Positions 11,678 to 21,010 of a DNA stretch of 30,268 bases are shown one piece after another. Each line of letters opens with the position of its first letter. Position 1 is the stretch's first letter. The notes beneath the pieces are model-generated. The model did no database searches. It was given only the letters and a program-made list of their open reading frames with translations, and was not told the origin of the DNA. This DNA is from Mesotaenium endlicherianum (Eukaryota; Streptophyta; Zygnematophyceae; Zygnematales; Mesotaeniaceae), in NCBI GenBank assembly GCA_009602735.1, contig WELA01006660.1, positions 3,974 through 34,241 of the forward strand, in the 5' to 3' direction. The position numbers were made by a program, and so were the translations under genes.

Positions 11678-12497
11678 TTGTTCAGCGCAAGTTCAGAGCT
11701 GAGGTGCTCCATGAGCAAGGAGCTGATCTCAACCGTGGCTTTGAGCAGTACATTGAGAAGAGCGAAGGTAACACTTCTGGTTGTCTTTATAGCCAGAGCA
11801 ACAGGTGTTCATCACAGGAGGCCAGCTGAACACAATGTGGAGGGGTGGGGCTTGCAGAGGGCGAGGCCGCGCCCCTGGAGCCTCTGCTTACCGCCTTGCA
11901 ATCCTCCTCCTTGCCACTCGCCGACATTCACTTTGTGGTTAGTCACCCGCCTCTCTCCAGCGCTTGCGGCTGTCTGTAGTCACTGTGTCGTATCCGTGCA
12001 GTCGAAGAGGGCGGGGTGGGGGCGGAGCCTCAAGCAAGGGGAGGGGGGGGTGTCGGGTGTGGGGTGTGGGGTGTGGGGGGGCGGTGGGCCCTGGATGCAG
12101 ACTTATCGCAACAACCTCAACAAGGTGCGCAAAGTATGCCCGGACTCTCATTTTCTGCCCCTCTCTCTCTCTCACGGGGTAAGTAAATTACTGGAGTGTA
12201 GACTCCCTCCTCACTCTGTCACTCTCTCACCCACCGGGCACTCATACCGGGGTGACGTGGCACAGATCATGGGGCTGGCCTACAGCCGCGAGGAGGAGTG
12301 GGAGATGGGCGTGCACAAGAGGGGGGACACCGTGTACCTGGATGTGCACCGCCTGCCGCAGCGCTCCTCGCAGCCGCCCAACCAGAGGCTCTTGTACGCT
12401 CTGCTCTGCTCTGCTCTCTTCTCGTGTCACCCGCCATCCTCCCGCCCTTGTTTCCTTGGAGCCATCCCGAGCAGCCAGAGTTGGGACAAAGGGGCTT

Positions 12498-12553
<56 letters not shown>

Positions 12554-14015
12554 TGTGTGTGCGCAGCTGCTACTACGGGTACGCGTTTGAGCAGCTGGCC
12601 ACGCGGCCGCCCTCCTCTGTGGAGGAGCAGGCTGCCGGCGTGGTGAACGCCAACGTGGAGTTCTGTGCGCTGATGAAGACGAAGCTGGAAGGGCACCGCA
12701 TCGTGATGGGCGCAGAGATGGACTGCTACGAGCGCGACGCGCGCAACCAGATGCGCTACGTGGAGCTCAAGACCAGCCGCAGCGAGGTCTGCCCCCCCTG
12801 CCCTCCCCTCCCCTTCCGGCGCCTGTGCTGTTCTTGCTGCATCGCGCTTGTTGCGCATCTCCATCCTCTCTCTCTTTTGACCAGGGGAAGCGGTAATGGA
12901 CCTGCAGATGGTGGGGCGCCAGGTAGAAACGTTCGAAAGGAAAAAGCTACTCAAGTTCTGGGTATGCTCTCCCTCCCTCCCCCCCTCCCTCCCCCCCCCA
13001 TCTCTCTCTCTCTCCATATGTGTGTGTGTGTGTGTGTGTGTGTGAGTGTATGTGTGTTTGTGTGTGCGCGTGCTTGTCTCGCGCATCATTCTGCAATTAT
13101 ATTGAGCCACTTGATAGCAGATGTCATGAGAATGCAGCTAGTCTCAGTTGATAGGAGGGAGCGGAGGGAGGTGGCAGATCCAGTCGTTCTTGGCGGGGGT
13201 GCAGCGCGTCGTCTGTGGCTTCAGGTGCTTCTGAATCCCCTTTGCTCCTACCTCTGCGTTCGCCTGATCTGATGCAGGCCGTGAGTTTTTTTCCTGCAAG
13301 CTTATGCTGCCAACTCTGACCCACTCACCTCACATCTCTAAGGAATGTACCAAGCTGGAACTAGCATGGTGTCACTTATTTGGGACCCTGACTCTGGCTC
13401 TCATTTGGCTCTGGCATGGCCCGTAGCCTTTCATTTGTGAGGCTACAATGCTTGAATGTGGAGGTGGGGCCGGGATGGGGGTGGGTTTTGGGGNCTGAGC
13501 GACATCACCAACCGCGTCAAGCAGCGCGACCTGTGGAAGGTGCGTGCCCCTCTCCCACTCTGCTAAAGAAGGGTTTTTTGCTCTGCTTCAGCTTGTGTCT
13601 CGTCTCAGGTGTGTGCTTCGTGTCTGGCCGGCCTTGTATAGATTGCATATCTGAACCAAGTCTGTGGCGGGGGATGGGCGGTGTGTGCAGGGAGGGGTCT
13701 GCCTTGCATTTACAGACCGAGTCTTGGGCTGGCTCTATGGCGGCACAGACCATGGTGAGTGTAAGTTGACCAGTCTCTGCTTCGAATCGTGCACAGTTGC
13801 GGCTGAAGATTCTGCCGCTGAATCGAAAGGTGCATGTTGGCGCGGTCAATAGAATATGTGGGGAATGAAGCCTTCTGTTGCTGTGCCTCTTGAAATTGTG
13901 TGTTCATGTGATGGCAGGCAAAAACTACGTGCTGCGGTATACACCTGGCGCTCATTCTCTGGTACTGCTGGAAAGCAATTACTGTCCTCCAGCTATTGAA
14001 AAACATTGCTCTTAA
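10632..14015 (+). CDS. DXO1: DXO1/Rai1-family decapping and deNADding enzyme
   Basis: Exons: 10632-10720, 10964-11225, 11432-11491, 11686-11767, 11858-11937, 12101-12124, 12266-12393, 12567-12786, 12908-12961, 13178-13224, an exon ending 13539 (start unresolved near N 13494), 13691-13754, optional 13797-13829, 13918-14015. About 410-430 aa. The N-terminus is acidic then Gly/Gln-rich (ESLEDDDFFGPQDDD). The catalytic core follows: ACFSRGADGVVHVNDR, ADLNRGFEQYIEK, ADIHFV-TYRNNLNK, EEEWEMGVHKRGDTVYLD, GYAFEQLAT, VNANVEFCALMKTKLEGH, GAEMDC (E292, D294), YVELKTSR (E308, K310), KLLKFW-IQSFLAGVQ, GGVCLAFTDRVLGWLYG. These are the DXO/Rai1 motifs; the E-x-D and E-L-K residues bind divalent metal. DXO enzymes remove incomplete or NAD caps from RNA. 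WEMGVHKR resembles the plant form, whose glycine differs from animal DXO. The exon 3 acceptor could be 11429 or 11431, and the exon 7 donor is the best phase match. Confidence 0.9.
11624..11675 (+). repeat. (GT)n microsatellite before DXO1 exon 4
   Basis: GT repeat with one C interruption at 11641, ending ten bases before the acceptor TTCAG at 11681-11685. It takes up the place normally held by the polypyrimidine tract. Confidence 0.95.
12038..12088 (+). other. G-rich tract, potential G-quadruplex, before DXO1 microexon
   Basis: Runs of 4, 8, 4, 4 and 7 G with three near-identical GGTGTGG units, ending about 12 nt before the acceptor of the 24-nt exon at 12101. Sequence composition satisfies a G-quadruplex pattern on the transcribed RNA; folding is inferred. 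Confidence 0.6.
12499..12560 (+). repeat. (GT)n microsatellite before DXO1 exon 8
   Basis: GT repeat with CGT and AGT interruptions, directly abutting the acceptor GCGCAG at 12561-12566. Confidence 0.95.
12970..13074 (+). repeat. C-rich, (TC)n and (TG)n compound repeat in DXO1 intron
   Basis: Begins a few bases after the donor at 12962: a CCCTC-type run, then TC repeats (about 13001-13014), then TG repeats (about 13019-13074). Lies in the intron 12962-13177. Confidence 0.93.
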
Positions 14016-15257
14016 AATACTCTATCGTTCATTGGCAGTAGTACCCATTGCCATCAAGTTTGTTCATGATTTTTAACCTCTATGGCATATTTGAGGTCAG
14101 GATGTTGTGAAGATTGTTGCTTAAGAGTGCACGATGGATTTCTCAACAACGAGGCTAGAGTGGATGACCATAGTGGTTAGAATCAAAGCATGTAGCATTC
14201 TTTGCGCGTCGATAGAGCACATGTTTATTGTCGTCTAGGTTTGGTCGTCAAATACTGGCCAACAAGTGAGGCTATGAAATGTTTGGAAGAGTTGGAGCAA
14301 TAATGCCCGCATGTGAACGAGATCCTCCGTGCTAGATAGCAGATCATGCCAAATTCATTTCCTAAATTTTACCTGCACTAGTCCTTCTAAGCCATGTACA
14401 AAACAGAAGGCAAAAAAAGCGGAAGTTCTAGTAGAAATTAGATCCTCTTTAAGGTGGTGTGAAGGCAAGCAAAAAAAGGGCAGTGCAATTTTCCTACCTA
14501 TTTGACCTTTCGAGGAAAACCAGGATGGACAAAAGCATGTACTTTTTAACGGGCTTTTTGCCTGAGTTGATAGGTTCACAGTTGACAGGAATTGTAGTTT
14601 GCAAAAATCACGTCAAAGCAATTGATGAAGAAAACAGAATTCCAAGAAAATTGACTGCACGGGCTTTCGCTCTACTCTCAAAAGGACAAGCTTACAATAC
14701 TCCGAATTCTCTAGCAAACATATGCTGGCCTGGTCGAGCCTCTCGCTCTTAGCCGCCCTTGCCAATTGTACATTGCAAGCTGGACTTTCTCAATTCTCCA
14801 TTGATATTTTTTTTCACTCAAACTTCTCTTGCATTCAGCAATTAGACATTTGCGAGATCAGACAACATCCTAATCTCGACCATAAACAATGCCGGCTAGG
14901 GATTGGCGGATGTTAAATCCATGACTTTGACAACACTGACAAGGCCCCCAACTTTCTTTTATGTGCATGCTTTTTGCAAATAAGTAGTCGTGTGACATTC
15001 TGTTTCCAAATGTCGAAGTACCACTGGCAATTTTCAGTTGCATATTGTGTCTTATGAGACTGTTGCCCGTAGTAAGTTCGAAGCTTAAGCACCTCAACGT
15101 TACAACTCACTCTTACCTCATACATGCTCCTTGTATGGCCTTAAATGAACCCTCTCACTTCAGACATACTTCTCATTTGGCGTTAGGCCAACAACACCAA
15201 CAATATACAAGAGTCCTCACTACGACTTCTTCCTGGTTTACCACCGGGAGTATGAGA
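14016..15257. other. Intergenic region downstream of DXO1
   Basis: AT-rich DNA holding the DXO1 3' flank. ORFs at 14459-14752 (97 codons) and 14355-14579 resemble no family and have no supporting neighbours. I see no RNA gene here. Confidence 0.5.
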
Positions 15258-15345
15258 GTATTTCATTGTCAAGAGGTGAAATTCTCGGATTTATGAAAGA
15301 CGAACTTTTGCAAAAGCATTTGCCAAGACGATTTTCATTAATAAG
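15258..15345 (+). pseudogene. 18S rRNA gene fragment, degenerate
   Basis: An 88-bp stretch beginning GTATTTCATTGTC and containing AGAGGTGAAATTCTCGGAT and TTATGAAAGACGAAC matches the highly conserved central region of eukaryotic nuclear 18S rRNA. I count about eight differences from the usual sequence, including one inserted and one missing base, mostly in the second half. Similarity stops abruptly on both sides, so this is an isolated fragment, not a functional rRNA gene. Identification is by eye. Confidence 0.85.
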
Positions 15346-16995
15346 GTACTCACAAGAGATACTCCATACACACTGACACATTGCGACTCTCACCATGACA
15401 TGCTTTCCCAAAGCACCACACCCATGCTCGAAGCTGTCAGCTGCAAAGCAGCTAAAAAGTCAATCAGCTAGAACATCGGACTGGCGAGCGGTTGGAAAGG
15501 CCATGCTTGGTCTAGGGTCCTGGCGGACACCGGGAGGGAGTGGGCTAGACCAGCTGAGCTCAAAAGGCATCCTGCCTGCCGGCCTTGCTGGGCTATTCAG
15601 TGTGGCCAAGGAGTCAACAATACAGATGCCGAGAAAGCACCCTGTGAAGTGGCTGCCCTAAGGCACATAAAGAGCGCCCCCAGGAGAGGGCTCCCAGACT
15701 AAGAGACCTCAGGTGGCAGCTGCAGGCTGTCCGCGCGTGCCTTGCAAGCCCTGCACACCCTCTGCACGATCGAGCAGCAGCACTATAGAACCAGAGCGCA
15801 GTGGTGGACCCCTCAAGCAGCACCAGCAGACGTGAAGCAGCAAGATCCCTGCCCTATTCCCCTCTCTACAGGCTGCCCTGAGCGCCTCCAATTTGTTCCA
15901 GGCAATAAACCCTTGGGCTTAGAAGAGGGAGGGGAGGGGGGTGTACTGCAGGGGGCCTGAAGCAGAGATCCCTGCTCACCTCAGACTCCGGCACTGCGTC
16001 TTACTGACACGCGCATCCACATGCGCTGCTTGGCAACAACTGGCTCTCGAAGTGTATGGCTCTAACAAGTATTGGCACAAAACCACTGGCGACAGTGTGC
16101 AAGGAGGCCAGCAAGTAGCCGCTCAAGAGGCTACAAATAGAAGGCTTGAATCACACACCCATGCAGGAGAAGGGAGGAGACAGCAGGAGAAAACAGGGGG
16201 GAGAAGATGAACAAGACGTGGGTCATAGTAGAGAATAATTCTGCACTTGTGGAACGGGGGAGGAGGGTGGGAAGAAGGGAGGTCTAGAGCAGCCACAATC
16301 ATCTTGTATGAATTTCACATCACTGCAGAAAAGCATGTGTTTTCATTAAGGGTGAAACCCTAGGCTCGTTTCCTAGTTCGTGAGAAGGGAGACAGATGGC
16401 AAATGATAGGGAGCAACTGCAGAGCTCCTCCCATCCTGTTGCTGGTGCCCATACAGAGGAAGTCTTGTGCATGGCTACGGCAATAGCAACACACCATCGA
16501 GCCTCCAGGTGCTGGGTTTGGAGTCTTTAAAATGAAAAGCAGCACAAGGCCTCAAGGACCCATCCATGTTTCAACTTCAAAGACAGATACATGTGCCTGT
16601 GCATCATCACAGTCAAGTATGTGAGCATATCATACGTCTTTGAAAGCAGAACTAATGGCATGTTTGCCGGACTTGCTTAAGAAGTATCATTCCACATATT
16701 TACAATCATTGACGGCAGGCGCTGCGACAAGGCCTATTCTCTCACCCTTAGCTGAGCCCTCCTCCACTCGAATCACTTATGCTTTCTGTGTAATGGTTTG
16801 TGCCAGCTTATGAGCAGAATTAGAAGCAACATGCTTGCAGAACCTCAAGAGGATTTGCTCAAAAAGTATCATTTAAGTGCAGCCCCTACCTTGGATCCCT
16901 TGACAGGCTTACAACTACACTAGGAAAGGAATGGAACGTTCGGGACACGGGGACACCCTACACTACCTACAAGTATGGAACCCTAATCCAAGAGA
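15346..16995. other. Intergenic region, 3' flank of BUD31
   Basis: No recognised gene. Purine-rich stretches occur around 15930-15960 and 16150-16290. ORFs at 15395-15661, 15742-15960 and 15941-16210 have no domain or conserved motif and are treated as chance. The BUD31 3' UTR should lie next to 16995. Confidence 0.5.
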
Positions 16996-17686
16996 TCAAC
17001 GATCACCACTGGCACATCCTCTGCAGCCACAGTGTATGCACTCTATCACGGACTCCTCCCTCAAAGGCTTAGGCACGCGACATACGCAGGTAGTACCAAA
17101 GTTGTGGTCTCTACTTTGCATGCATCTCAAACAGCACAGTCGCTCAAAGCCAGGCTGCACACCGCCCACATCAATCCCACTCGTTAGTGCACCGTCGACA
17201 TTTGTGCTGAATTTATATCATGGATTTTAGCAAGACAAGGATAGAAGTCACTAACAGCGGTAGAAGGAGACGTTACCTTCTTCCACTTAGCGATTAAGGC
17301 AGCATCAGCATACTTTTGCTCTAGGCAAAAATCATACAACTCTTTCGATATCCCTTTCCGCCGATAGTAGAGATCGAATATGTATCTGCTCTTCTGGTGA
17401 GAGATTTTGAAAATTGGCCACATAGCTTCACATTTTCGCTTGCCTTCGTGAGTTTCATTTTCGGCTGTAATCAAGAGGCAATTGTAAATAACATCAGAGC
17501 AGGAGAACCAATATTTTGGGCATGAGTGGACCGAACTGAGCAACTGAGCTGTTGGCTTGTACGCGGCAGAGAGCGGCACTTATGGAACCTACCTTCTCTC
17601 ATCTTCTGCTCCAAATCTCTTAAGGTCGGCTCTATCAACTCCCAACCTTCAGGAAATTTAACTCGATTGGTCTTCACCTTAGGCAT
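16996..17686 (-). CDS. BUD31: BUD31/G10 family pre-mRNA splicing factor
   Basis: Three exons on the minus strand: 17686-17593, 17464-17277 and 17154-16996, with GT-AG introns and matching phases, giving 146 aa against 144 in human. Start [20 protein letters not shown] and the following residues match the family N-terminus. Exon 2 gives [20 protein letters not shown] and [20 protein letters not shown]. Exon 3 gives [20 protein letters not shown] and ends [16 protein letters not shown], supplying the clustered zinc-binding cysteines. BUD31 is a small nuclear spliceosome component of the activated complex, near-universal in eukaryotes. The C-terminal wording is closest to plant forms. Complete and apparently intact. 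It lies tail-to-tail with the DXO1-like gene, and an LTR retrotransposon begins about 790 bp upstream of its start. Confidence 0.96.
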
Positions 17687-18477
17687 CCTTGCTTCAAATG
17701 CTTACTGGCAACAAATCAGTCTAAAAAATCCCGTCCACTCTATGTATGCTTCAGTGAAAACGTACGTTTGCACCCACACGACTCCAAAAGCACCTGCAAA
17801 GAACACTTTAAACAACTGTAGACCAGCAAACTAGATCGATTTGAGCTCGGACTAGAACACATGCAGTGCCCGACGTCCAAGGAAGGAGCTGAATTAGTGC
17901 CAATTTCAGAACAGCGACTCCATTTCAAAGAGCTGTTCTCTTCAGCCAAATCGAGGCGAATTGAACCGGAGGCCCAAATCGCAGGGGCAGAGGTGACGAC
18001 TGCACTTGAATGCACTACCTCCCACCGGCACAGGCAAACAGCAGGCAACGAGACCCAGTTGACTGCAGACCGACAAAGACAGGCTGACAGGGCGGGTATG
18101 CAAACTTGGTAGGATTCGGGAATGCTCGGGGATGTAAAATGAAAAGCTGGAGCCTGGGATGCGAAAGATGAAAGCAGTGGTACGCGAACTGGGACACTCT
18201 GGAAAAAGTACCTGAAATGGACGCCGGGGAATGCCGGGGAATGACCTGGAATAAACGTACCGCAAGCATGACGGTATCAACAAAATGATGACGGCAATGA
18301 TCACGCGAAGAACTGACACGAGAATAGTCTCAAATCATTTTGCGAAAAGTTAAGAATCAACCGGCAGGCGTGTTCTTTTTCACCAAAGCTTTGGTTGAAT
18401 GTTCATACATTGTGCAAAGCTTGTCGCGACTGGTATCCGTCTGACGGTGCCGCACCTGCAGCGCAAGTCACGGCCGC
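17687..18477. other. 5' flank of BUD31, up to retrotransposon
   Basis: Probable BUD31 promoter and 5' UTR. No second gene recognised; ORFs at 17861-18112 and 17942-18319 lack family features. Short repeats of GGGAATG/GGGGAATGCCGGGGAATG type occur around 18118-18242. Confidence 0.45.
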
Positions 18478-19220
18478 TGTAAGGTCATAGGTTTATAAAG
18501 TGCATTTTTGAGTTTCATAAAAGTATGTTTTGATTGTATAGTAGTGTAGAGTGCAATTTTGTGGTCATTTTGATATAAAGTTCATCTAATTTGGTCAAGT
18601 ATTGAGAGGGTTATGGATTTCCGAAGTTTAATTAGTCCTGAGGTCGGTTGACGACTGTCCTTAATTCGAGGTGAGCGCGACCGTCGGATTGACCGAGAGC
18701 TTCGAGCGATCGGGGCCGTTAGAGTGAATTCGAACTCTCAAATAAGTTCGGCTGACGCGGAGTGTCGACTAGGTCGATTTACCTAGAAGTTTCGGATTAG
18801 CCTAGCGCGTCTAAGTTAGTATATTCTAGATATTTCGATGCATGCATGTGGACGTCAAATCGACCCGACACGTCAGATGAGACTGATCTGGCTTTCTCAC
18901 AAATATTTTGGAAGGGACGATTTGACAAGCACTTGGGAAAATCCGTTGCTAAGCGGCCCTCCCGCCTAGGAGCGAGCGGCCGTCGTAGAAAACTATAAAT
19001 AGACATAACTACTTCATTTCTTATCAGGTTTCAATTTTGTAAATTTCTACGGATTTGTGATGACAAGGCCTTTCATCCTACATCATTTGTGAGCACTTTC
19101 TTGTTGAGTAATTTTCCTAAGCTTTCTTAGTGATATGCCGCTGCACTCTTTAATATGATTGCAACTAGTTCCTTTTCTCGTGAGTTACTACGCTTCCACT
19201 AGGGCACTTTGCCCCTTTCA
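18478..19220 (+). repeat. Element 1 left LTR (~743 bp, inferred ends)
   Basis: Starts TGTAAGG and ends CCCTTTCA, two bases before the primer site. TATAAATA at 18994-19001 is a good core-promoter candidate about 225 bp before the LTR end. Confidence 0.6.
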
Positions 19221-19222
19221 TC

Positions 19223-19234
19223 TGGTATCGGAGG
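19223..19234 (+). other. Element 1 primer binding site (tRNA-iMet type)
   Basis: TGGTATCGGAGG closely resembles the plant retrotransposon primer site TGGTATCAGAGC, complementary to the 3' end of initiator tRNA-Met. Confidence 0.7.
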
Positions 19235-19257
19235 TGGGCTAGTTTGCATATTATATT

Positions 19258-20286
19258 ATGGAGTCGCAGTCGGCAACTGGAGGAGGCGAACATGTCGAGC
19301 ATGTTGAGCGCGTGGAGCAGACGGCACCACCTTTGTCAAGGGAGCAACAAGAGATGCAGGCGATGTTGAGGCAGATGGCAAACGCAATTGGAGGAGAAGT
19401 CTATACACAGTTTCAACAAAATATGCGCCAGGAGGTAGAAAGAATGGTGCGAGTTGCTATGGGGAACGCCGCTTCGACGAGTTCGGCACCTGCACCTGTT
19501 GTACCACCAATTCATGTTAACCCAGTGGTGCAACCAATTATTCCACCCGCATCGGGAGTGCGTGCGCCTAAGCCTGAAATTTATACTGGAGAGCGTGGAT
19601 CGCCACCTGTTCATCAATGGATTTTTGGAGTGAAGAAGTTTATGGAGTATTCTGCGCTCACGCCCGACAGGCAAGTCGCCTTTGTCATAACTTTGTTGCA
19701 GAAGAGTGCTGGAGCTTGGTATGAGCAACAGGAGCAACTGTCTGGAGCTCCTGCTACTGTTGATCAGCTCTTTGAAGGCTTGAAGAGGCAATTTCAACCT
19801 ATTGCACCCGAGGCGACCGCTCAAGATCTATTGGTGCGCCTTCGTCAACGAGGAAGCGTTCAGGAGTACGTTTCGCGCTTCAACGAGCTGGTACTTCAAT
19901 GTCCATTCATGCATAAGTCGGAGATGATGGACAAGTTCAAGAGGGGACTCAAGCCAACTGTGGCCAAGGAAGTGGCGCTTAAGGACCCTACCAGTCTTGG
20001 AGAAATGATGGCATTGACGACAAGGGTCGACGCTGTGGAGTATAGTCAGAGGCAGTGGGGCAGCCACAACTTTGGAGGATATCGACATTTTGGACCTCAA
20101 GCGCCAAGCACGAGTGTTCAAGGTCCAGTACCTATGGAGTTGGGACTTGTTCAGTACCAGCGCAGGCAGCAAAATTTTAAGCCGAGAGGACCCTGCTATA
20201 ATTGCGGCAAGCTTGGACATCTGGCTCGAGACTGTCATGTGAAGGCGAAGCAACCTCAACAACAGGAAAAAGGAGGATGCCAGTAA
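19258..20286 (+). CDS. Element 1 Gag polyprotein
   Basis: 342 aa, uninterrupted from ATG 24 bp after the primer site. Gln/Glu-rich N-terminus, a retrotransposon gag core about residues 100-245 (PVHQWIFGVKKFMEYSAL; VRLRQRGSVQEYVSRFNEL; FKRGLKPTVAKEV), and a CCHC zinc knuckle CYNCGKLGHLARDC near residue 315. Gag packages element RNA into virus-like particles. It ends at a stop 12 codons after a Gln-rich segment; the protease continues in the -1 frame, so a frameshift (programmed or mutational) is needed for Gag-Pol. I see no canonical slippery heptamer in the overlap. Confidence 0.9.
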   Translation: MESQSATGGGEHVEHVERVEQTAPPLSREQQEMQAMLRQMANAIGGEVYTQFQQNMRQEVERMVRVAMGNAASTSSAPAPVVPPIHVNPVVQPIIPPASGVRAPKPEIYTGERGSPPVHQWIFGVKKFMEYSALTPDRQVAFVITLLQKSAGAWYEQQEQLSGAPATVDQLFEGLKRQFQPIAPEATAQDLLVRLRQRGSVQEYVSRFNELVLQCPFMHKSEMMDKFKRGLKPTVAKEVALKDPTSLGEMMALTTRVDAVEYSQRQWGSHNFGGYRHFGPQAPSTSVQGPVPMELGLVQYQRRQQNFKPRGPCYNCGKLGHLARDCHVKAKQPQQQEKGGCQ

Positions 20287-20470
20287 GTCGTTCTGGGGTG
20301 TCTACTAGCGTGAAGACAAGAACTCACAAGGAGGTTATCCCTAGGAGCCTGCCGAGAAGCAAAAGACAAGATGTTGACAAGCCTATCATCGTGGAAGGAG
20401 TGGTCGACGGCAACAAGGCGTGTATGGTCGACAGTGGCGCAAGTGCAAATTTTGTGCACAAGAAGCTGGT
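20287..20470 (+). pseudogene. Element 1 protease, truncated by insertion
   Basis: In the -1 frame relative to gag, reading IVEGVVDGNKACMVDSGASA, with the retroviral-type aspartic protease motif DSGA. Homology stops a few residues later where the LTR of element A starts at 20471, so the domain is physically interrupted. Confidence 0.85.
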
Positions 20471-20973
20471 TGTAGTGATTTGAGTTATTATATATTAGTT
20501 TGCATAAATTTTAATGTTTTCAAATATATTTGGAGTAGTATTGTGTGGATTCAAGTGTGAATAGGTACTCTAGTGACTTGGTTCATGTCCTTTGAACCTT
20601 CTAAGGCATTTTCGAAGTTAGAGGAAAGACCTAGAAGAACTCCACGTGGCAAAAGTCAAATGTGCCATTTTTAGGTGAAAAGGACATGCGTAAATTATTC
20701 TAGAAAGAGGTGGCAAGTTTTGGGATGTGTTGGGTGCCAACACATCAACATACACCTTTCTAGAAATTACTTATGTAGCAAGTATATAAACAAGAGCTAG
20801 AACATAGAAAGAGATGGGAAAATCACTCTTGTACTTGCCAAAATCCAGAAATATATTAACTTTCAAGAAGCCATCTCTCTTTCAAGAAGCTACCACTTGT
20901 GTTCAAAGATCCTTGTCTTGAATAGATAAAGTATTCTGTTTTACTAAGTACTTTATCTATCTGTTTCACTACA
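20471..20973 (+). repeat. Element A 5' LTR (503 bp)
   Basis: Begins TGTAGTGATTTGAG, ends TTCACTACA. TATATAAA at 20783-20790 is the likely promoter. Matched end to end by 26646-27148. Confidence 0.95.
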
Positions 20974-20974
20974 G

Positions 20975-20986
20975 TGGTATCGGAGC
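20975..20986 (+). other. Element A primer binding site (tRNA-iMet type)
   Basis: TGGTATCGGAGC, one base after the LTR; one mismatch to the usual plant initiator tRNA-Met primer site. Confidence 0.85.
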
Positions 20987-21010
20987 TAGGCACTTTGGTA
21001 GCACAAGAAG

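Larger units (their letters stand above)
18478..20470 (+). mobile_element. Element 1: left part of a Ty3/gypsy LTR retrotransposon
   Basis: LTR, primer site, gag and the start of protease are present, then the element is cut at 20470 by the LTR of element A. The remaining pol and right LTR are outside the window, if they exist. LTR borders are inferred from TG at 18478 and CA at 19219-19220 next to the primer site; the right LTR is not available to prove them. Confidence 0.8.

Noticed and set aside
11555..12646. 363-codon plus-strand ORF
   Set aside because: It reads through several DXO1 introns and two GT microsatellites; the DXO motifs are only covered in pieces and in shifting frames.
12427..13110. 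227-codon minus-strand ORF rich in His/Thr
   Set aside because: Antisense of DXO1 exons plus translated GT repeats; no family resemblance.
12298..13272. 324-codon plus-strand ORF
   Set aside because: Covers DXO1 exon 8 in frame but continues through flanking introns and repeats. The spliced model explains the conserved parts.
14459..14752. 97-codon ORF in the DXO1-BUD31 spacer
   Set aside because: No domain, no conserved motif and no splice context; consistent with chance in AT-rich DNA.
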